From NCBI GenBank assembly GCA_016806645.1, contig JACSYO010000458.1, positions 57,501 through 121,500 on the forward strand: DNA of 64,000 bases, given 5' to 3'. Below are positions 1-64,000 of this stretch, one piece after another (positions within the stretch are counted from its first letter, which is position 1; every line of letters starts with the position of its first letter). Position numbers and translations under genes: made by a program. The notes beneath the pieces were generated by a model, which was not told the origin of the DNA, ran no database searches, and was given only the letters and a program-made list of their open reading frames with translations. The stretch is from Ophiodon elongatus. Taxonomy: Eukaryota > Chordata > Actinopteri > Perciformes > Hexagrammidae.

Positions 1-797
1 GTTACGGTACGTGGGCTTGGATCGCCCAGAAGTGAGATACACCTATATTTAAGCAATCATTTGTCCAATTTGATATAACAAGGCAAAAATAACATTATTT
101 TGTAGAAAACAGTTTACTCAATCATGACCACTCTTTCGTTACACTTTCCTCAAGGCATCATTGATTTTAAGGTCAAAACTGTTTACAAAATACAAATGAA
201 ATTATGATAATCATAGTATAATCTAAGGTGACTTTGCCTTTCATTTTCTCAGAAACTGTACAGTAAAATTACATGAACTCTGACATGGACATAGCAGGGG
301 TCATCATGAACAACAATCCAGTGGAAATGTTAGCTTACCAATGAAGGAGATGTTTTTATTAAATATCAAAGATTATTATTAGGTAATATTATAATTGTCT
401 ATCTCTTTTTCAATTAAAAACAGTACAGTAGTGTAACTTCAGATTTTATTATAATTGGATTTCATATAATGTACTAAATAATGTTTTTGACTTGTTATAT
501 CAAAATGGACAAATCATTGCTTAACTATAGGTCTATCTCCTCCCTTTTGGGCTGTACAAGACTCCGTACAGTAACACCACGAATAGACAAGCAATACATT
601 TCAACCGCCGGCTCCCTTGACCTTTGACCTTTTTTGGGAGTGTTTTTTTTCCAAAATAATTGGCTGTATTGCATTGTATATATTATATGTGAACATACAG
701 TACGGGCCATTTTAATGTTTTTTATTATAACAAATATTGTCAGAATTGGGTAAAAAAAAGCCCTGCTTAATCTGTCAGTTTCTGTCTGTGCAGGGGG
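1..797. other. 5' flank of capn5; no gene recognised
   Basis: AT-rich sequence in which I see no coding exon. The only functional signal is a 3' splice site ending at 793 (pyrimidine-rich tract, then CAG) followed by four untranslated bases and the ATG at 798. Calpain-5 must therefore have at least one upstream non-coding exon, either in this stretch or to the left of the window. I could not identify it or a promoter. Confidence 0.5.
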
Positions 798-18432
<17,635 letters not shown>

Positions 18433-18446
18433 GACACGCCACGATA

Positions 18447-18452
18447 AATAAA
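18447..18452 (+). terminator. possible capn5 poly(A) signal
   Basis: AATAAA only 15 nt after the stop codon. If used, the 3' UTR would be about 30-40 nt, which is unusually short. Further AT-rich sequence downstream could hold the real signal. Confidence 0.35.
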
Positions 18453-19670
18453 ATTGTCCAGTCAGCTAAAGTTTTCCAAGTCGCAGGTTTTTCTAAGCTG
18501 CACAAATGGAGGGTTTACATTTTGGAAGTTTACTTTCTCGAAGATTACACATCCAGCAGGAGGCCTGTGGAGATCAAACATGATGCTCTTGCTGTGTTTT
18601 AACCTGAGGCCTGTAAATGTCAGTTTACAAAGGGATTTACTATCATAAAAACTATTTTTTAGCTAGCTTATATACACGTTTACATGCACAAAATATTCAG
18701 TTATTTTGCCCTTATTCCGTAAAACACACACAGGGCACATGCAAAAAACTTTTTGGGATTCTCATCTATGTCTTACTTTTTTTTCTAACAGTAAGCTCGT
18801 ACGAGAGTGCCATATCAGATTCATATCAGAATTATGTAGTAGCATAATTAACACCCAAATAATACTACATAAGGCTTTGTATCCTGCCTCACATATGCCC
18901 TTTATGGAAGTCCTTTATTCAGTACTGAAAGGGAATGTATAAAATAGGACTTTTTTTCAAAGTTTTCTGGGGGCAGGACTTGTTCGACTTTGTGCAAACA
19001 CAGCCTCCCTCTTTCATTCCTTTAACCGCTTTTTTGAAAAAGTCGTCATTGTGATATGTGTGCATATCCAAAGTCTTTCATAATGAGTAAAGGCAGGGTT
19101 GGTAATCTTCTTCAAAAAATGTGTTTATATTTTTGTTTAAATTCTCATTACATCCATCGATGCTCAAAAAAAAAAAATCTGGTATCTTTGGCTGTTACAG
19201 GACTGTAATAAGCCCGTATTATTCACCAAAGCACCGGGACAAACCAGGTTCTGGTGAATCATAGACTGCGTACAGCCGAATCCATCATTGCCTGGTGTAA
19301 ACCCTCTTAAATCCTTCCCGGAACACTGTGTGGACTGGGGACTGGAGGGTGCCGGCAACCCGGATCACCTGGCCAATCTCCATGAGTGGACACTCTCTGC
19401 GGAAGTTACCGGGCTGACCCCACCTCCGACACTCCTGCCTCGATGCCTGAGGGGCCCCATGTGAGTTGTGAACAGTGCCTGTAGCAGCTATAACCTGGAA
19501 ATGGGTGGAAACAGAGGGAGAGTTAGTGCGGGGTTAAAATGGGTGAGCTGGTGCGGGATGCTGAACCGAGGCCAGAGTGAAGGACTTCCGCGGTTTGGGC
19601 CTCCCATGATAATAAGGGAAGCAGTTACACGGCCTACTCCACCGCTGCCGTCCCCTCAAACATTGCCACC

Positions 19671-19812
19671 GTGCAACAGCTTCACAAAGATAAATTATCA
19701 TCCACATTAACTTCATTTTATTTGTCCATATTTCACAAACACAAAAAATAACCTAACTGCACTGGAAATTTGAATGCATCCAAACCTCCTTTGCACTAAA
19801 AGTCCTTCACCT
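19671..19812. repeat. duplicated segment, copy A
   Basis: From GTGCAACAGCTTCACAAAG to AAAGTCCTTCACCT. Copy B is at 23141-23343 in the same orientation with a 40-60 bp insertion near its start. Identity looks high by eye. Confidence 0.85.
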
Positions 19813-19897
19813 ATATGTGTATGTATATATGTGTATATGTATATATAAATATATATATATAGATATATGTAAATATGTATATGTGTGTATATATACT

Positions 19898-19932
<35 letters not shown>

Positions 19933-19980
19933 GATGTGTATGTATATGTGTGTATATATGTATGTATATATTCAACGTAT
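19804..19980. repeat. TATG/TATA low-complexity tract
   Basis: Alternating purine-pyrimidine TATGTGTATATA-type sequence of about 175 bp. Confidence 0.9.
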
Positions 19981-20199
19981 CTCTAAAAAAAAGAAAAACA
20001 GCTCTGTTTTCAGCTTTGTGACGATGCTTTTTCCAGCTGATCCAAGAGGCTTTTTAAAGAGTGTATTCAGCTGAAGAAGTAGGAGGATTTTCTCAACACA
20101 TAAAGGAACACTTCATCCTTCACTTTATCACAAACATTTAACATCAACACATCTGGAGCTACGGGGTTTTCACTGGACAGGAAAGAGGGGTAAAAACTA

Positions 20200-20381
20200 T
20201 AATTTGAAAGGTATCTAAAAGCTGTCAGCCAAATGAAGTAGACTAAAAAGTACAATATTTACCTCTGAAAGATGTAGTTGAGTAGAAGTATAACATTGCT
20301 TAAAAGTGAAATACTCAAGTAAATACAAGTACATCAAATTCAGTATTTGTGCTAGAGTAAATGTACTTTCCACCACTGGGA
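20200..20381. mobile_element. copy of CAGTGGTGG-type DNA element
   Basis: Contains 'AAAGCTGTCAGCCAAATGAA', 'GAGTAGAAGTATAACATTGC', 'AAATACAAGTACATC' and terminates at 'GTAAATGTACTTTCCACCAC' plus TG, a clear element end. Confidence 0.75.
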
Positions 20382-20786
20382 TGTGTGTGTGCACCTCTGT
20401 GTCTAATTACAACCTCCTCTATTGTCTTCATCACCCCCCACTGACTCTCTCTCTCTCTGTAACAGGGATCAGTGGCAGTGAATGAGCAGCTTGCCGTGTC
20501 ACCATTAATACCAACAAGAAAGGGGGAGGTGGGAAGGAGGAGGAAGGAGTCATTCACTCCCACCTCTGCACACCTTCACATGAACGAGAGGGGAGAGAAG
20601 GAGGAAAGAACAGAAGAAGAGAATAAGAAGTAAGGAGTGAAACAAAGAGGCAAAGATTTTTGAGAGATAAATAGAGAGAGGGGGGGAGGGATACACAATG
20701 ATGAGAGAGAAAAGAGAAAGAAGAGGATATAAAGGTTGGAGGTTGGAGGAATAATAGAGATGAAGGTGTCCCTCTTTTTCTTACAG

Positions 20787-20865
20787 CTCCTTCTGCAGTG
20801 GGTTTAACTGTGTGGCTCTCTACGCCGGTTCTTCATCCCTGCATCCGCAGAGGAGGACGTCTTTG
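20787..20865 (+). other. candidate non-coding 5' exon of myo7a
   Basis: A 79-nt segment between an acceptor-like CCCTCTTTTTCTTACAG and a strong donor CTTTG|GTAAGA, following a purine-rich stretch. Non-coding upstream exons are expected because the ATG exon at 27306 is preceded by its own splice acceptor. The evidence is splice consensus only. Confidence 0.3.
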
Positions 20866-20994
20866 GTAAGACCAAAAGTGGAACACAGGAAGGACAGAAG
20901 AGCGAGAGGACGAGAAGAGTTCAGATCACACGAAAGGGTAAGGACAAACAGTCAGTAGGCTTATAGAGGCACGGTGGGTTTATGCATAATCTCC

Positions 20995-21000
<6 letters not shown>

Positions 21001-21093
<93 letters not shown>

Positions 21094-21094
21094 G
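21001..21094. repeat. (TG)n microsatellite
   Basis: About 94 bp of TG with one TTTG interruption, intergenic. Confidence 0.97.
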
Positions 21095-21504
21095 TTTTTT
21101 AAAGGGGGCCATGGTGTATTTTTCCTCTGTGGTCCAGCTGACATATTAGCAGTTAAATATTAGAGGTTTCTCCAGAAGTGTATCGTGATGTCAACAATGC
21201 AGGGAACACAAACACAACCCACCTACAGCCGTTTGCTGTTAGTGATTCAACGTTTTATCAAACCAAAGCAGCCCTTAGTAGTGCTCGTGTTAATGGTAGA
21301 AGTTTCCATTATTGTGAGTGATGTCTGTCCAAATAATTCAAACACCTGTTTTCCAATCATAACCAGGTTTGTTTGTTTGTTTGGCAGTCTGTAGCTTTAA
21401 GATTATGACTTGCTTTTTCGATGGGTATCATATTCTGCGACGCTAATAATAATAATAATAATAACCAGTTTGTGGCTAATAATAAATTACACTACATGTA
21501 AGTG

Positions 21505-21690
21505 ATAATGCAAGGCGGCCGAGTGAAGCCAATGCGTCTTAAAACTTGCATTTTGCGCTACTGACCAGCAGGGGGCGACTCCTCAGGTTGCAAAATGAAG
21601 TCTGGTTGTATAGAAGACTATGAGAAAATTACTCTACTTCTCTCTTGATTAATTCCCTCAGTAAACATAGGTTTAGTTTATCAGGACATA
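21505..21690. mobile_element. teleost interspersed repeat
   Basis: Text such as 'GTGAAGCCAATGCGTCTTAA', 'CCAGCAGGGGGCGACTCCTC', 'TTGTATAGAAGACTATGAGA' and 'TCTCTCTTGATTAATTCCCT' matches a dispersed repeat I remember from many percomorph genomes. Class unknown to me. Confidence 0.6.
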
Positions 21691-23140
21691 CACTGTATTG
21701 TGTACCTGTGCTAGAGAACATTTTGTCGATGGTAGGTTGTAGAAGACATCAATTAATAATATATTGTTCTACTGATTCTCGTGAGGAAACAAACAAGTCC
21801 TCCAAATTAAACGACATACATTTTTGACTCCAGAATGGTGTTTTTTTTATCTGACACCACGATTAACATGACAAGGACAAAATGGAAATGAAAATAAATA
21901 TAACATTTTGATCGTACTTTAGTTTGGGCACAAAAACAACTTGTTTAGTAGTTTGATATCAGATGATTTGCTCAACTACACTTTTGTAATTACTTTTTTT
22001 CATGAAACTTTCAGGCTTTTTGATTTAATAACATGTACAAGGGGTATGACAATCACACATTTCACACACAAATATCACAGCAGAACAAACAACAGTATTG
22101 TCTCTGGTAATTATAATAATTATAAGTTGGAATAAATAGTTATGAAAATAATACTGATAAGCAGATAGTGTAGTAATACATATACTTTTAACACAACTAT
22201 TAAATACATTTGTTGTGCTATATTATTTATTAATAAATAGTGTTCTATCATTTTTGTGTATTTAAAAAAAAATCAACACACTTTGACCGGACTGTGCAGC
22301 AGGCTGGGTTTGACTCCTGGCCCCTCCCTGGGTACTCACAACGCTTTTATACGCTTATCTTGATGTAAACACTACGATATCATTTTCTGAGCTGGGTGGA
22401 GCTGAGTTCGTGCCAATGCGTCACATTTCAACACAATCCTGCCGATGTGGGCAAATTCCGGCCGAGGACACGGCAAGGTCAGTTCATTAAAGCTGAATTA
22501 ATTTACTTTTTTTGACCTGTTGGGGGAATGGAACCGAGATCTGATACTGTCCCTTTAAATGAAAAGGTGTGAATGTTTTTAGCAAACAGCTTCTTATTTA
22601 GACACGGAGAAACAATTGCGATGAAGTCGTGTCAAATGTAAATGTAATTTTCGCTCCTTTTTTCGTTTTGGTCTCCATCAACTCCTGATAGAAATATCAG
22701 GCTCTTTAGCTGCTAATGTCACAAAGTCACATGCAAAGGGAATCAAGGAAATGAAAGTTCAACATGTCCACTGGTTACTGTACTTTACTAGCAATGGATC
22801 ATTTTTAGATGTATAGTACACTAAAAGTCCAGTACCTCAAAAATTTTCTTAAAAGAGTATTCAACTGATTTAATGACACTGTCAGACTCACGATGGACAG
22901 TTTAATCAAAAAGGATCAAAAGCAGAACCAGCGATGTCGTTTTTTTACTCCAGAATCAAAACAGATAGATCCGCACGACCAAAATAGTTCTGTAGAACTT
23001 TCACCCAGGAGACCGCAGTTTGTGTGAAAATAAGTTATTTTAAGTCATGCACATTACAAAGTTAGTACATAACTACGTCACATTGTTCCTGTTTCACAAC
23101 AATAACCACGTGTTCAAAACAAATGTTTAGAACTGCCCCC

Positions 23141-23343
23141 GTGCAACAGCTTCACAAAGCTAAATAGAACAGTGTTCTATAGTTTATCTTCTTCTACTCT
23201 CGGAAAAGTTTCTATTTTTCCACTTATCATTCACATTAACTTCATTTTATTTGCCCATATTCCACAAACACAAAAAACAACCAAACTGCACTGGAAATTT
23301 GAATGCATCCAAACCTCCTTTGCGCAGTAAAAGCCCTTCACCT
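23141..23343. repeat. duplicated segment, copy B
   Basis: Direct-orientation counterpart of 19671-19812, sharing 'CATTAACTTCATTTTATTTG', 'ACTGCACTGGAAATTTGAAT' and 'GCATCCAAACCTCCTTTGC'. Confidence 0.85.
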
Positions 23344-26300
23344 TTCCCTTCCATTTGGGTCGACCCAGAAAGTTACTCGTAATCAATTGCCTTTTGGGTT
23401 CGATATTAGTCCACAGCTGTCCCATTAGAGGGTTTCACTCTGCCAGTCTCCCTCCCAGTGGGGGTGGGGTGGGTGGGCAGGAACTAGATTTGGGCTCACA
23501 GATTGCGACTTGTAGTGTGGAACATATTATTCAGGCTAATCAATGAATGCATTATAAAGTGTGGGGGAGGGGCTGCCAGTATGCTTCAACAGAACTTTCA
23601 CACTCGCTTCAAGCTGCAATTGGCCAGTTGGAGGTTTGTCCTCCTTTACACATCTATGTCACTCTTGATGTGTATGTACGAGTGCAAGACTGTCTGAAAA
23701 CGTGGGTAATTGTCCTTAATCTACAAATCTGATATGTTTAGACAACACACACACACACGCGCGCACACACACACGCACACAGAGGCCATGGCTTCACACA
23801 ACCTTTGTCCCAGACCTCTGCAGGGGTAATTAGATGCTGAAATATTGATTGTGTGTGTGTGTGTGTGTGTGTCTGTGTGTCTGTGTGTGTGTGTGTGCTT
23901 GTGAGAGACAGAGAGAGGTACGCTTGTATTCATTATATTCATAATGTATGTGTATTTGCTTGAATGTGGTGGTCACTGTTTCAGTTTTTATTATTATTCG
24001 ACCTTTTTATGGCATTCCTTTTCTTTATTGGAGAGTCAACAGAGGGGGAGGGAGAGAGAGAGAGAAAGTGAGACGCGGCAGGAGATTTCAAGCTGAAATT
24101 AAATTCCCTTCTTGATTTACAAGGTGTTTGTTAAGCTGTGCTCTGAAATCAGTTGCGCTGGACTTGTGTCTGCAAGGCTCTTCAGATGATTCAGATGATT
24201 AACGGTATATTTCTGTAAAGAGGAACACCACACTGAATAACTGCAATCAATTTTGGGCTGTGCACATGATCTCATAGATCCTTGTTGGCTTATGATGTTA
24301 ACAACAGCGACATCAAAACAAAAGACAATGCACGTCCTGCTCAAAATTAGCTTGTATGTGTCTGCTGGGAGATTAAAGTTCACTTCGGCCGACTTCTCTC
24401 GCTCCAAACTATTTATAAGCTAAAAAGAAGTATAAGAAATATATGAATACAAATAAAAACTGAATAAGATACAAACACCAAATCCAACTTCCATACCTTT
24501 ATTTACTAATTGCATACTAAGAATTTCATACAATGTGCATTGTAATAACGAATGTAAAACCTCAACACTATAATTCCCAGTCATGTTATTCACACTACTT
24601 TTTTCAGGATATCAGAATATGTACGACTTTTGGCTTTTGAAATTTGTTCTTCTAGGCCTCGGTGAAAAAATAAACACTGTAGCCAACACAGATCTAAAGC
24701 AAATTACATACTACATTCAAATTAGAACATTAACATGTCACACAGAACTGCAAATGCAACCTTCCTAGACGTGTAACTCTGGCGATGCTGCACACTGAAT
24801 CGGGCTAACCATTCTCATAACTTTGTTCAGGTGTCCGCTAACTTTTTGGCTACCGTTAGCTGTTGATAACAAATCAAGCTAAAACTGTTCAATACACAAC
24901 TGGTCAAATTGCTGCAGATACAGCTTCATATTTCGCTGCCTTTATGAGCATCATCAAATATTGTGTTTGTTAGTGCTAACTGCTTTTGTCAATCTAACAT
25001 CAAAGTATAGGACCGACTGTACACAAATACTCTTTTTATGGTGGTAAAATGTACTGTGGTAAATACACAGTCTTAAATGGTAGGAGGTTGGTAGGAGGTT
25101 GCAGAGTGCACATGGTTACAGGAGTTAGAGACAATGGTGTCCCAACTGACACATAAATCATGTGCCAGGATGTCCATGTTTCAGTGTCCTTTCTCTGCCA
25201 TATTTCAGTAAACATTAGAAATCAATACATGTATAGATTCAAACATAATCAAACTAGTATCCAATAGCAACAATTATTCAAATGATAGAATCCATGACCA
25301 TTTGGATAAAAGCTGGAATAGAATTCATGGCGTCATCAGGGCAGCATAGAATCTGTTGGAATGTTGGGAATCTATAAACACTCAGACCCAAGTTTGGTTC
25401 AGACACAATATTCTCACTCAAACGGCAGTTTGGTTCAGAGACGAATTTCACTGTGACAATTGAAAGTGCATTTAGCAAGAGAGAACAAGATGGACAAAGT
25501 AGATAAAAACACTGAAGTCGAACAGACAACAATGCTGGAAGACATGGCGTTCCACTCCCTCCTCGTCATTGTGGAGGTTGGTTTATGGCTTTTTGACGGT
25601 TACACCTACAGTCTATGGGCATATCTATGGGTTACACTCTGTGTCTTTTGGATTCTTCAAAGTTATTTTTGTTTGTTCGCCCTCTGGCTCAAGTTTTTGC
25701 TTTCAAAGAGTCAGTTGTCCCTCTGAAAGGCAGCTGCCACTGCTGCCAGGAGTCAACGGTCAAATGATCCAATTAAAGCTGGATAATGAGAGGAGTGAAT
25801 AATTTACTGTGGTTAATCCTCAAGTACACGCATGCAGGTTTTGTGCCACATTGGTGAGGTCTCTGTTGACTGCAATGATTGACCTCATTGTGATTCTAAA
25901 CTTACCATTGTTCACTGTGTGATTGGTCATGAGAAAGACTAAGAATTTTTAATCGAAACTTCAAGCGTAGGTTTTGGTGGCCTCAGAATCCAAAAAGTTT
26001 TCACTACTTGAGTAATATTTAAAGAGTAACGGTTCCCTGTCTTATCTATGAAGCGGGTCTAACTCTGCATTGCATTATGAAGGGAGGACTTTAACTTTAA
26101 ACTCAGACTCTGTCTGGTAGCTCAGGTGTAACCCTGACTCGCCTCTCAAAGAGAAGGCCAAACAAAACGTCTAATGAGGTCAAGGTGTGACGTCTGCCAT
26201 GTGTCAAAAAAGTCAAAGGCTCAAACTAAAGCTTCATTAAGGGACGGCTGAATAATTTACTAGGGCTAGTACACACACACGTGCACACATGCATTTACTC

Positions 26301-27255
26301 TGGCTGTACTTTCAAGCAACACTAAATAGTCCTTAATGAATAACACACACACACACACTGTGGCAGTTGGAACGGATAATGGAGGACAATGTACATACGA
26401 GCGTGTGATTATTTACTAAAAGTCCCATATGTGTGTATGTTTGTGCGTCTGTGTGTGATCAGTACAACACTCAGGCGTGTAAACGCCTGTGCACACACGT
26501 ACGTGCACGCGAGTGTCTCCTCACGCACGTGCGTGCGTGCTTCTTTGTGTTTGTCCTGCGACTGCACGCATTATCTTTATCTGCAACTGTGTGGAAATGC
26601 CTTGTTTAAACAAAGTTAATATATATTCATTAAATAAATAAAAAATCTATACAAAAATATTCCTGCAAATGCAGTGGTTAAGTTTCAAGTTCCGAAGCTG
26701 TTTAATTAAAGATCACAAGTTCACTCTAACAGCTGCTGGAGATAGCTCAACAGGCTTCATAGTCTATACGTTCTAAATCAACATTTGAACGCTGCTCTTT
26801 CTGGGACTTTTCTTTCTCTTCACGTGTGTGTTCATCCTTCACTTTACCACAAACATTTAACATCAACACATCTCTGTGTGTGTGTGTGTGCTAGTTGCCT
26901 ACAGCGTTTTACATGGATTCTATTAGCAGACTCGGTCGGCACTACTATTTAATTTAGTCTGAAACTAAGAGCATTTTAACAAGCACAGCTTTTATGTGTC
27001 TGCTGCTCCTTTGAACATATTTATAGGTGAAACAAAACCTGAGTTTGTGTGTGTATATGTGTGTGTGTGGAGCTGCCCTGCACACTGAGGACTGGTCATC
27101 CCTACTTTATTTCTTTTCTTTTGTTATTGTTGCATTTATATATATTGTTGCTGTGTGCAATTTAATGTAAGATATGATAGCCTTCCTGTAGGAATACACT
27201 GTACCCAATGATCTTGATCAATAGATGCTCTTAACGTTCTCTCCGTCTTTCTCAG

Positions 27256-27305
27256 TGTCCACAGGTGACTGCCGATGTCCAGTCATAAGGACACAAACGG
27301 GAACC

Positions 27306-27323
<18 letters not shown>
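27256..27323 (+). CDS. myo7a: myo7a exon with start codon (MVILQQ)
   Basis: Acceptor CTTTCTCAG ends at 27255. Fifty bases of 5' UTR follow, then ATG at 27306 and six codons, MVILQQ, ending at CAG|GTAAAC (27323). Those six residues are identical to the start of the canonical mammalian MYO7A isoform, which also has them on a separate short exon before GD-VW. The context ACCATGG is a strong initiation site. Confidence 0.93.
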
Positions 27324-63676
<36,353 letters not shown>

Positions 63677-63677
63677 G

Positions 63678-63678
<1 letters not shown>

Positions 63679-63712
<34 letters not shown>
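63679..63712. repeat. (AC)17 microsatellite at exon 27 donor
   Basis: Starts two bases after the GT of the exon 27 donor and forms positions +3 onward of the 5' splice site. Confidence 0.96.
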
Positions 63713-63715
<3 letters not shown>

Positions 63716-64000
63716 TGAATTGACGTCATCATGAGGCTGTGGTTTGCTAAAATGACATGAATATCAATGGCATTAATTCATTAAATGCTTCAATACATCA
63801 AAGAATGTTATGTAGCTTGAATAAAATAATTTGTGTATATATGAAACCCACAAGATAATATCTTATTGTCAAACAAAAAGAAAATTATAGCAGCAGCAAA
63901 AGAGAACAGACAATTAATTCCAACATTTCTATGTATCCAAATGTGTCTGGGAAAGATTTGAAAGCTTCTTAATCAGATATTTAAACTTTCTCTTAAAATT
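63713..64000 (+). other. start of myo7a intron 27, cut by window edge
   Basis: AT-rich intron, nothing recognised. The myo7a tail (rest of MyTH4-1, FERM, SH3, second MyTH4-FERM) must lie further right. Confidence 0.6.

Larger units (their letters stand above)
18433..27255. other. capn5-myo7a intergenic region
   Basis: No third protein gene found. It holds a TATG/TA-rich low-complexity zone (19804-19980), repeat copies at 20200-20381 and 21505-21690, and a purine-rich zone (20560-20770) followed by a possible non-coding exon. There is also a (TG)n tract (21001-21094), a duplicated 140-200 bp segment (19671-19812 and 23141-23343), and TG/CA runs near 23750 and 23850. About 21700-23100 and 23950-27200 are AT-rich with nothing I can name apart from short repeat pieces. 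Confidence 0.55.

Overview
The window is from a ray-finned fish, most likely a percomorph teleost. It has vertebrate genes with short GT-AG introns and very long TG/CA, CT and CTGT microsatellites. It also has many interspersed elements of types I recognise from teleost genomes: small non-autonomous DNA elements, a tRNA-derived SINE and a Tc1-like relic. There is no bacterial, organellar or viral gene content.

Three protein-coding genes form the CAPN5-OMP-MYO7A block known from vertebrates. (1) 798-18432, plus strand: complete calpain-5 (capn5), 12 coding exons, 637 codons, with the Cys/His/Asn triad, the C2-like domain and the C-terminal C2 domain. (2) 6425-8876, minus strand: olfactory marker protein (omp), nested in capn5 intron 2 and antisense to it. 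It has two coding exons (21 + 143 codons), unlike the single-exon mammalian gene. (3) 27306-63676 and beyond, plus strand: unconventional myosin VIIa (myo7a; closest by recall to zebrafish myo7aa). The window holds the first 27 coding exons, residues 1 to 1168: motor, five-IQ neck, charged helix and most of the first MyTH4 domain. The rest of the gene lies past the right edge.

Layout: 1-797 flank; 798-18432 capn5 with omp inside; 18433-27255 intergenic, repeat-rich, with a possible myo7a 5' non-coding exon near 20.8 kb; 27256-40582 the short MVILQQ start exon and a 13.3 kb first coding intron full of repeats; 40583-64000 closely spaced myo7a exons.

The most interesting points are these. (a) A candidate alternative first coding exon of myo7a (37977-38081, 35 codons, phase-compatible with the GDYVW exon) would give a different myosin N-terminus. 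(b) omp has an intron and is antisense and nested. (c) Many microsatellites abut splice sites: (TG)45 directly before exon 16, CT tracts serving as the polypyrimidine tracts of exons 7 and 8, a nine-copy 11-bp minisatellite that repeats a branch-point-like CTGAC before exon 13, a 740-nt CTGT array before capn5 exon 10, and complementary TG/CA arrays flanking exon 15 and bracketing intron 10. These could affect splicing and might vary between individuals.

Functionally the genes are neighbours rather than a pathway. Calpain-5 is a non-classical calpain linked to retina, OMP marks mature olfactory neurons, and myosin VIIa works in hair-cell stereocilia and in photoreceptors/RPE. Exon boundaries were read by eye from homology, splice consensus and phase; every joined boundary keeps frame. 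No alignment or database search was run.
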